Origin: Pullibacteroides sp964436335
GTDB taxonomy: Bacteria; Bacteroidota; Bacteroidia; Bacteroidales; P3
Reading direction: 5' to 3'
Length of the DNA: 5,655 nucleotides
Assembly: GCA_964436335.1 (NCBI GenBank)
Contig: CAYTCD010000096.1
Coordinates: 1-5,655, forward strand
In this document: positions 1-4,820 of the stretch, one piece after another
Layout: every line of letters starts with the position of its first letter
Numbering within the stretch: position 1 is the first letter of the stretch
Program-made: the position numbers and the translations under genes
The notes under the pieces: model-generated
Databases searched by the model: none
What the model was told of the DNA's origin: nothing
The model's input: the letters and a program-made list of their open reading frames with translations, nothing else

Positions 1-876
1 ACCACCAATATGATTGTTAATTCGTCTATCGGAAGTAACAAATACCGCATTCCGGCCGAGGTGTTGAAGGCGATTGTGGAGGGAACGCAGGAATTCTGCG
101 AGAATATGGCCGCCGAACACATCGACATCACTTTTGCGGGAGGAGTGACCTCCGACATGGGCGACATCATCCGCACCATTGAGGTAGATGCCACGGTGAG
201 TGCGCGTATGAAACGCAACGAAGTGATTTCGTGCGAGCGTATTCAGGACGGCGATGTGATTATAGGCGTGGCTTCGTCGGGCAAGGCCACCTACGAAGAC
301 CGCTATCACAGCGGTATCGGAAGCAGCGGCCACACATCGGCGCGGCACGATGTGCTCAAACACGAATATGCCGAAAAATATCCCGAGACTTTCGATGCAC
401 AGATGCCTGCCGAATTGGTGTATTCCGGCAGCAAGGACCTTACCGACCCCAGCGGTGTGGAAAATCTGACCGTGGGGCAGTTGTTGCTGTCGCCCACCCG
501 CACCTATGCACCGGTGGTCAAGGCGGTATTGGACAACTACCGTCCCAGCATACACGGTATCATTCACTGCACGGGCGGCGGTCAGACAAAAGTGATGAAC
601 TTTGTAAACAATCTTCATGTGGTGAAGGACCATCTCTTCGATACCCCCGTTGTGTTCAAGATGATTCAGGGCGAAAGCAAGACTTCGTGGCAGGAAATGT
701 TCCAAGTGTTCAACATGGGGCACCGCATGGAACTGTATGTAAAGGAAAGCATCGCCTCCGACATCATCAAGATTGCCCGCTACTTCAATCTCGATGCCAA
801 GATAATCGGCCACTGCGAGAACAGTAGCAAGAAGATGTTGACGATAGAGTCCGAATACGGAACGTTCACGTATTAG
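1..876 (+). CDS. purM: Phosphoribosylformylglycinamidine cyclo-ligase (AIR synthase), 5' partial
   Basis: PurM closes the imidazole ring in de novo purine synthesis: FGAM plus ATP gives aminoimidazole ribotide, in the cytoplasm. The reading frame is open to base 1, so the gene starts outside the window; the ATG at base 10 is internal. About 291 codons are visible. From memory the Bacteroidota form is about 385-390 residues, so roughly 95-100 N-terminal residues, including the N-terminal nucleotide-binding part, are missing. Family landmarks seen are GDIIRTIEVDATVSARMKR, YSGSKDLTD, LLSPTRTYAPVVKAVLDNYR, a glycine-rich HCTGGGQTKV, and VFNMGHRMELYV near the end, followed by a C-terminal LTIESEYGTFTY. 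The usual GGET motif reads GGVT here (FAGGVTSDMGD). The gene stops at TAG (874-876), and a hairpin terminator begins 19 bases later. Identification is by recalled family sequence; alternatives within the AIR-synthase superfamily (for example PurL, HypE, SelD) fit poorly. Confidence 0.93.
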   Translation, partial: TTNMIVNSSIGSNKYRIPAEVLKAIVEGTQEFCENMAAEHIDITFAGGVTSDMGDIIRTIEVDATVSARMKRNEVISCERIQDGDVIIGVASSGKATYEDRYHSGIGSSGHTSARHDVLKHEYAEKYPETFDAQMPAELVYSGSKDLTDPSGVENLTVGQLLLSPTRTYAPVVKAVLDNYRPSIHGIIHCTGGGQTKVMNFVNNLHVVKDHLFDTPVVFKMIQGESKTSWQEMFQVFNMGHRMELYVKESIASDIIKIARYFNLDAKIIGHCENSSKKMLTIESEYGTFTY

Positions 877-895
877 TTTCCCAAGTATTTCGGTC

Positions 896-947
896 AAAAA
901 GCTGCGGGTTGGCGATTTGTATGCAAATTGCTGATTCGTAGCTTTTT
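896..947 (+). terminator. Long wobble-rich hairpin, probable purM terminator
   Basis: Bases 896-919 pair with 924-947 without any interruption as RNA: 24 base pairs closed by the four-base loop UAUG (920-923). Six pairs are G-U (904-939, 907-936, 908-935, 910-933, 911-932, 914-929). All six would become A-C mismatches in a transcript of the other strand, so the structure works only for + strand RNA. The stem starts with five A and ends with five T (943-947), followed by CTGTT. It lies 19 bases after the purM stop. The position, A-tract and U-tract fit intrinsic termination. The unusual stem length also allows a role in 3'-end stability or a structured leader of the receptor mRNA. Confidence 0.72.
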
Positions 948-962
948 CTGTTATAATCAACA

Positions 963-970
963 TATTTTTG
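963..970 (+). promoter_or_regulatory. Candidate Bacteroidota -7 box inside an inverted repeat
   Basis: TATTTTTG matches the Bacteroidota primary sigma -7 consensus TAnnTTTG. No TTTG is found at the expected -33 spacing, so the promoter call is weak. The box overlaps an inverted repeat, TCAACA (957-962) and TGTTGA (969-974) with a six-base spacer, which could be an operator for control of the receptor operon. It sits just after the purM terminator hairpin and about 100 bases before the receptor start. Confidence 0.3.
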
Positions 971-1016
971 TTGAATTTTCAGCAAAAGCGTTCTTATTTT
1001 TTGAGAGCCGAGTGCA

Positions 1017-1024
1017 TAGTTTTG
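1017..1024 (+). promoter_or_regulatory. Candidate -7 box for the receptor operon
   Basis: TAGTTTTG is a full match to TAnnTTTG. Transcription would start near 1030, leaving a leader of about 40 bases before the ATG at 1072. The only nearby TTTG upstream (1000-1003) is 13 bases away, shorter than the usual 19-21, so the -33 element is not convincing. Of the two boxes in this intergenic region, this one has the more usual distance to the gene. Confidence 0.4.
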
Positions 1025-1071
1025 TGCGTTTTGTTAGCCAGACAAGACATGCGAGAACCAAAGCCGACGGC

Positions 1072-3462
1072 ATGAGAAAAACCGTACTGATTACTCTTCT
1101 TTCTGTGATTTTAATTCCGCTTGCTTCGTTGCAGGCGCAGAAATACTATGTGGTAAAGGGTCAAATCTATGATGTGAGCGACAAGATGACCCTTCCCCAG
1201 GCCCAAGTGGCGGTGGTGGGGGCGTCGGGTCTTGGAGCGGTGGCCGATATAGACGGCAACTATACCTTGGCTGTGGACCGCCCCGAATTTGAGCTCAATT
1301 TCCGTTATCTCGGCTATCAGGACAAGAAGGTGAAGGTGCAGTTCTCCAAAGGGGAGGAAGTGAAGGTGCTGAATGTGGGACTCGACACGCGGGCGCAGGA
1401 AATGCAGGAGGTGAAGATTCGCGGCGAGCGGTTGAAACGCGATGGTAAGACTTCCATACAGACGATGGAGGTAGTGGGGGTTGAAAGTTTAGTCAAAAAC
1501 AATGTGACAACTTTGGATAGGGCACTCAAGGGTGTGGCGGGATTGGCCATTGTGGATAACGAGCCGCAGATGCGTGGCGGCAGTGGCTTCAGTTCGGGCA
1601 TGGGAAGCCGCGTGATGTTGCTCTTGGATGATATGCCGATGTTGCGTGCCGATGCCGGCCGTCCGGCCTGGAACTTGGTTTCGATGGACGATGTGGAACA
1701 GATAGACGTGCTTAAAGGGGCGGCTTCGGTGCTGTATGGTTCGGCGGCTATCAACGGCGCGATAAACGTACATACTAAATATGCCTCCAGTTCTCCGATA
1801 AGTTCTATCAAGTTGTATGCCGGCATTTACGAAAAGCCAGATTGCGAATCAATGATTAAGCATCTTAGGTACAAAGAAACGGATTGGAATACAGGTGAAT
1901 GGTCTTTGGTAGAAAAGGATGAAAAAGTAAAGGATTATTCATGGACACGGGGATGTCCTATCAAGACAGGGGTATCTCTCAGTCATTCCCGCCGGTTGGC
2001 CAAATGGTGGGATTTCAGTGCCAATGCGGATTATGCATATGATGATGGTTATCGTCTCGGTCCTGAACAAAATCCGGGCGATCGAGTGGAACCCGCAGAA
2101 AAAAGAGTCCGTGCTAGTATGGGGAATCGTTTTCATATCAATGACCGTTGGACATTTTCGCTCAATGCCAATTTTATGTATTCCGATAACCGAATGTATA
2201 ACTTTTGGGCGAATGCTCTTGATGGTAAGTATCGGCCTTTCGGACATATGGATAAAAGTACGGGTAAATGGTCAACGACCTTGAGCCATTTCAAGGATGT
2301 GGTGGTTTTGGTGGATCCCCACCTCAAGTATGTATCGCCCAAAGGAGGTGTGCATGAGTTGGATAACCGCTATATGTTTTCCAACAACAATGTTATCAAT
2401 ATCACAGGGCAGGATGCCCGNNNNNNNNNNNNNNNNNNNNNNNNNNNNNNNNNNNNNNNNNNNNNNNNNNNNNNNNNNNNNNNNNNNNNNNNNNNNNNNN
2501 NNNNNNNNNNNNNNNNNNNNAAGTCGGGAACCATTTTCAGGCTTTCGGCAGGACAGGGCTACCGGGCGGCTACGATCGGCGAGAAATTCATTACGACCCG
2601 TGTGGGGATGTACGGTTTCTATCCCAATCCTGACTTGAAATCCGAAAAAAGCCTCAATATGGAGTTCGGTATCCGTCAATATCTCAAATCGGATGTGGTT
2701 ACGGGCTATATAGATGTGGCGGCCTTCCATCAGATTTATTGGAACTATATCGAGTTCTTTATGGGGCCTTGGAATTTGGATGAAACCGTGCCTATCGGTA
2801 AACGTTTCGGTTTTGAGTTTTTTAATACCGGACGTGCCACGATAACAGGGGCGGAAGCCTCTTTCGGTATGGAGTTTGATATTTTGGAAAACCTGCAGTT
2901 GCAGTTACAGGCCAATTATACCTACTCGTTGCCTGTTTGCAGGGAGCCTGACAAAATTTACAAAGAAACTTCCACCAATAAGTACATGTATAGTAATTCG
3001 TCTTCCAATACAGAAGGCAATATCCTCAAGTACCGTATCCAGCACATGGCGAAATTCGATTTCGATATAAAATTCTTCAAGTATTTTTCGGTGGGGATGG
3101 GGGTGCAGTATATGAGTGCGATGAAAAACGTGGATGGCGTTTTTATCGAGATGGATAAAAACAAGGAAGGTTATGCTCCTTGGCTCGACAATATGGAGAT
3201 GGATTTGCCTTTTTACGGCATCGATGAATTTATGAAAAAACACAATTGGGGATCGTTGGTGTTGGATTTACGCGCCAGTGTGGATGTCAACCGTTTTACG
3301 TTCTCCTTTGTGGTCAACAATCTGCTGAATGCCGAATATTCGTTGCGACCGCTCTATATCGAAGCGCCGCGTACCTATACCTTGCAGATTACTTATCGTT
3401 TTCAAGATATAAATCCGGTTACCTGGTTCCGGCGGAACAGAACGGATGTGGCAAGACTTTAA
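1072..3462 (+). CDS. TonB-dependent outer-membrane receptor with carboxypeptidase-regulatory-like domain
   Basis: Energised transport of a bound ligand across the outer membrane is the family role; the ligand is not identifiable here. The ATG at 1072 is chosen because it starts a clear signal peptide (MRKTVLITLLSVILIPLASLQA, cut before Q23); an in-frame TTG at 928 lies inside the upstream hairpin. Residues 24-110 form a CarboxypepD_reg-like domain (VVKGQIYD..., DIDGNYTL). The plug spans about 115-237 with LLLDDMPML and VLKGAASVLYGSAAINGAIN (from residue 213). The rest is beta-barrel, including GQGYRAATIGEKF and FFNTGRATITGAEASFG. It lacks SusC/RagA length and a SusD partner, so it is a CirA/FepA-like receptor. 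The barrel is broken by 100 N at 2421-2520; 449 residues precede the gap and 313 follow it in the same frame. The last barrel strand (TYTLQITYRF) is followed by 19 extra residues. The stop is TAA, then TAG. There is no Shine-Dalgarno sequence. Confidence 0.92.
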   Translation: MRKTVLITLLSVILIPLASLQAQKYYVVKGQIYDVSDKMTLPQAQVAVVGASGLGAVADIDGNYTLAVDRPEFELNFRYLGYQDKKVKVQFSKGEEVKVLNVGLDTRAQEMQEVKIRGERLKRDGKTSIQTMEVVGVESLVKNNVTTLDRALKGVAGLAIVDNEPQMRGGSGFSSGMGSRVMLLLDDMPMLRADAGRPAWNLVSMDDVEQIDVLKGAASVLYGSAAINGAINVHTKYASSSPISSIKLYAGIYEKPDCESMIKHLRYKETDWNTGEWSLVEKDEKVKDYSWTRGCPIKTGVSLSHSRRLAKWWDFSANADYAYDDGYRLGPEQNPGDRVEPAEKRVRASMGNRFHINDRWTFSLNANFMYSDNRMYNFWANALDGKYRPFGHMDKSTGKWSTTLSHFKDVVVLVDPHLKYVSPKGGVHELDNRYMFSNNNVINITGQDAXXXXXXXXXXXXXXXXXXXXXXXXXXXXXXXXXXKSGTIFRLSAGQGYRAATIGEKFITTRVGMYGFYPNPDLKSEKSLNMEFGIRQYLKSDVVTGYIDVAAFHQIYWNYIEFFMGPWNLDETVPIGKRFGFEFFNTGRATITGAEASFGMEFDILENLQLQLQANYTYSLPVCREPDKIYKETSTNKYMYSNSSSNTEGNILKYRIQHMAKFDFDIKFFKYFSVGMGVQYMSAMKNVDGVFIEMDKNKEGYAPWLDNMEMDLPFYGIDEFMKKHNWGSLVLDLRASVDVNRFTFSFVVNNLLNAEYSLRPLYIEAPRTYTLQITYRFQDINPVTWFRRNRTDVARL
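2421..2520. other. Assembly gap of 100 N
   Basis: Exactly 100 N, the conventional placeholder for a scaffold gap of unknown length. It falls in the receptor barrel. The codon at its left edge is CGN, arginine whatever the third base is. The coding frame resumes at 2521 in the same phase, which may be chance. The true length is probably greater than 100 because several expected barrel strands are absent between the two sides. Confidence 0.97.
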
Positions 3463-3465
3463 TAG

Positions 3466-3477
3466 CATTTATAAATG
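3466..3477. repeat. 12-base perfect palindrome between receptor and PCMD gene
   Basis: CATTTATAAATG reads the same on both strands and sits four bases after the receptor stop, inside the 33-base spacer before the next ATG. It has no loop, so it is not a terminator. It may be an AT-rich coincidence or a protein-binding site. No other signal is seen in the spacer, which supports co-transcription of the two genes. Confidence 0.3.
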
Positions 3478-3495
3478 TAAAATACTTTAATCAAG

Positions 3496-4152
3496 ATGAA
3501 AAAGACGATTTTATTTTTAGGTGCGCTTTCCCTTTTGATGGGAAAGTCGATGGCGCAGAATCAAGCTTTACCTGATGGCAAGTTTGAACAATGGGAACAA
3601 GGAAAACTGTATGGGGATGCTGGTACCTACGATGATTTGGCAAATCCGTTTTGGTCTTCTTTGAATATTTTGGCGACATTGCCGCCAAGCCAGTTCTCCG
3701 GACCTGTAACTTTATTCAAAGAAACAGGTCGTTCTGGAGGTGAAGGCGATTTTTCGGCAAAAATGGTTTCCAATGAAATGGTTTTCGGTCAAGATGCCCA
3801 ATATATTTTCTTGCCGGGTGTGATTGGGGCGATGACCGTATGGACGGATAAACAGACCGCTACTTTTGGTCGTCCGTTTGTGTCCAGACCTAAGGCGCTT
3901 AAGGGATATATAAAATATTTTCCGGTTGAATCCGATAGCGCGAGCATTTTTGTGGAACTTTACAAGTATAACGAAGATGCTGGAAGACGTCAGACAATAG
4001 CCCGTGTTGAAAAAATTGTCAAGGAGACCATTTCGGAATGGACACCGTTTGAATTACCGATTACATATCTCAATGAAGAAACACCGGATTCTGTAACCGT
4101 ACTTTTTGTTGCCAGTGCTGGGTTCCATAATTTTGCAGATTTGTTTAAATGA
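3496..4152 (+). CDS. Secreted PCMD-family protein, N-terminal part of a gene cut by an in-frame TGA
   Basis: The ATG at 3496 starts a signal peptide (MKKTILFLGALSLLMGKSMA, cut before Q21), so the product is exported. The mature part resembles the putative carbohydrate metabolism domain (PCMD, Pfam PF13201): an opening DGKFEQWEQ, then ATFGRPFVSRPKALKGYIKY around residues 123-142, followed by beta-strand-like segments (IFVELYKY, WTPFELPITY, VTVLFVASAG). The frame stops at TGA (4150-4152) after 218 codons, just before the segment that normally closes this domain (LWVDDVEFVY, codons 227-236). Translation of the next bases in the same frame restores that segment and a T9SS sorting domain. As written, the product would reach the periplasm without its last strand or sorting signal. 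The gene follows the receptor by 33 bases with no terminator, so the two are probably one operon. PCMD has no proven biochemical role; carbohydrate or surface ligand binding is only inferred. Confidence 0.82.
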   Translation: MKKTILFLGALSLLMGKSMAQNQALPDGKFEQWEQGKLYGDAGTYDDLANPFWSSLNILATLPPSQFSGPVTLFKETGRSGGEGDFSAKMVSNEMVFGQDAQYIFLPGVIGAMTVWTDKQTATFGRPFVSRPKALKGYIKYFPVESDSASIFVELYKYNEDAGRRQTIARVEKIVKETISEWTPFELPITYLNEETPDSVTVLFVASAGFHNFADLFK

Positions 4153-4467
4153 GAAGGTCAGGTGGGCCGCACCCTGTGGGTGGATGATGTGGAATTTGTT
4201 TACGAAAACACTTCCGTCAACGAAAATCCGGTATTGGCTTCATCCAAGCTCTATCCCAATCCTTCTGCCAACGGTGTATTCAATCTCAATATCAAGGCCG
4301 CTTGCAAAATGGAAGTGATTTCGGTTTCCGGCCAGTGGATGATGCAGCAGAACATGGCAACCCCCGGTGCTTATACGGTAGATTTGTCGCGTTTCTCTCC
4401 GGGCGTTTACTATATCCGCTTGTCGAATAGAGAAGGTTCGGCTACCTTGAAAGCAGTTAGACGTTAA
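4153..4467 (+). pseudogene. Severed C-terminal part: end of PCMD domain plus T9SS type A sorting domain
   Basis: These codons are in exactly the same frame as the gene starting at 3496. They begin with EGQVGRTLWVDDVEFVYEN, the expected end of the PCMD domain; the gene at 4821 has the matching LWVDDILFIYNP. Codons 252-323, counted from 3496, form a typical type A sorting domain: LYPNPSANGVFNL, then a VISVSGQW turn, LSRFSPGVYYIRLSN and a basic end (LKAVRR). Such domains direct passage through the T9SS outer-membrane channel and attachment to the cell surface. A GTG at 4162 could start a short frame, but its product would lack a signal peptide and could not use T9SS, so an independent gene is unlikely. 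Three stops in a row (TAA TGA TAA, 4465-4473) end the frame. The whole locus would be a 322-residue protein if the TGA were a sense codon. Confidence 0.8.
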
Positions 4468-4506
4468 TGATAACCCATAAGGTGGAGCGTAAACGCTTCG
4501 CTTGAA

Positions 4507-4540
4507 GCCGCCGCCGGAATATCCGGCGGCGGCTTTTTTT
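4507..4540 (+). terminator. Strong rho-independent terminator
   Basis: A perfect 12-base GC-rich stem (4507-4518 with 4522-4533) with a three-base ATA loop is followed by seven T (4534-4540). Two A before the stem (4505-4506) can pair with the first two T, giving 14 pairs. It lies 39 bases after the stop of the PCMD locus and should end the receptor operon. A smaller hairpin (GCTTC 4495-4499 with GAAGC 4504-4508) overlaps its left arm and could compete with it. Confidence 0.95.
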
Positions 4541-4556
4541 ATACCTTAACGAAAAC

Positions 4557-4604
4557 ATCGGTGAAAACCAACCGAATAAACAGGTTTTCCGATGAAATTT
4601 CGGT
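4557..4604 (+). other. Possible H-type RNA pseudoknot
   Basis: Stem 1 pairs 4557-4569 with 4583-4593: 11 pairs with a two-base bulge (4562-4563). Within its loop, ACCGAA (4571-4576) is complementary to TTCGGT (4599-4604), just downstream of stem 1. This is H-type pseudoknot topology with a six-pair second stem. It starts 16 bases after the operon terminator and ends about 215 bases before the next gene. No known riboswitch class is recognised. Chance pairing is possible. Confidence 0.3.
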
Positions 4605-4628
4605 AATTTAGAAAGAGGTAAGAGAAGG

Positions 4629-4650
4629 TGTTTTGTTTTTATACAAAACA
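4629..4650. repeat. Perfect 8-base inverted repeat, spacer 6
   Basis: TGTTTTGT (4629-4636) and ACAAAACA (4643-4650) are exact reverse complements separated by TTTTAT. The arms are AT-rich, so a stable RNA terminator is unlikely. A dyad operator upstream of the gene at 4821 is the more natural reading, but no regulator is in view. Confidence 0.35.
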
Positions 4651-4748
4651 TTGTTGTTTAGTGCCTTATATTGTATTCTGCAAAATATGACGCCAAACTG
4701 CGATGAAGTTCGGTAGATTAAGGCGGAAAACAGCTGGTGGAAGCGTTC

Positions 4749-4756
4749 TAAATTTG
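4749..4756 (+). promoter_or_regulatory. Candidate -7 box for the second PCMD-like gene
   Basis: TAAATTTG fully matches TAnnTTTG. Transcription would begin near 4760-4763, giving a leader of about 60 bases before the ATG at 4821. No TTTG is present at the -33 position. A promoter here is expected because the strong terminator at 4507-4540 separates this gene from the operon before it. Confidence 0.45.
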
Positions 4757-4762
4757 CTGTGT

Positions 4763-4794
4763 CGTTGATGAATCAACGTTGGTTTGCAGCCAAC
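4763..4794 (+). promoter_or_regulatory. Two adjoining small hairpins in the leader of the second PCMD-like gene
   Basis: CGTTGA (4763-4768) pairs with TCAACG (4773-4778) around a TGAA loop. GTTGG (4778-4782) pairs with CCAAC (4790-4794) around a seven-base loop. The first would lie at or next to the predicted 5' end of the mRNA, where stem-loops can protect transcripts. The two share base 4778, so they could stack closely. The role is inferred from position only. Confidence 0.3.
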
Positions 4795-4820
4795 TTCCCT
4801 GTCAACAAAAACAAAGCTAC

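Noticed and set aside
231..827. 198-residue + strand frame within purM.
   Set aside because: It is a shifted frame over a clearly coding PurM sequence, rich in R, G and H as expected for a shadow frame.
928..957. Sigma-70-like promoter TTGCTG, 18 bases, TATAAT.
   Set aside because: It matches the enterobacterial consensus, but the Bacteroidota primary sigma factor uses different elements and the -35 part lies within the hairpin arm. Probably coincidental.
928..1071. Earlier in-frame TTG start adding 48 residues to the receptor.
   Set aside because: It would bury the signal peptide, begins inside the purM terminator hairpin and upstream of both -7 boxes; the ATG at 1072 fits an exported protein.
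2018..3243. Several frames of 60-150 residues inside the receptor gene on both strands.
   Set aside because: The receptor frame is clearly coding by motif content; the others have low-complexity I/H/M/R-rich products and no motifs.
4150..4152. TGA reassigned as a sense codon in this organism.
   Set aside because: No gene here ends in TGA alone, but tryptophan is written TGG throughout and no other in-frame TGA occurs in the four coding regions, so reassignment is not supported.
4150..4176. TGA followed by a small hairpin (4159-4176) with a GG-containing loop, resembling a bacterial selenocysteine signal.
   Set aside because: The stem has only four pairs plus two beyond a bulge, no selenoprotein of this family is known to me, and nothing else in the window points to selenium use. 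A point mutation is simpler.
4457..4651. 64-residue frame on the minus strand.
   Set aside because: It crosses the strong terminator and its arginine-rich stretch is just the GC-rich stem translated.
4703..4768. Short frame for a 21-residue basic peptide in the intergenic region.
   Set aside because: It overlaps the promoter-like box and leader hairpin of the next gene and has no recognisable feature.
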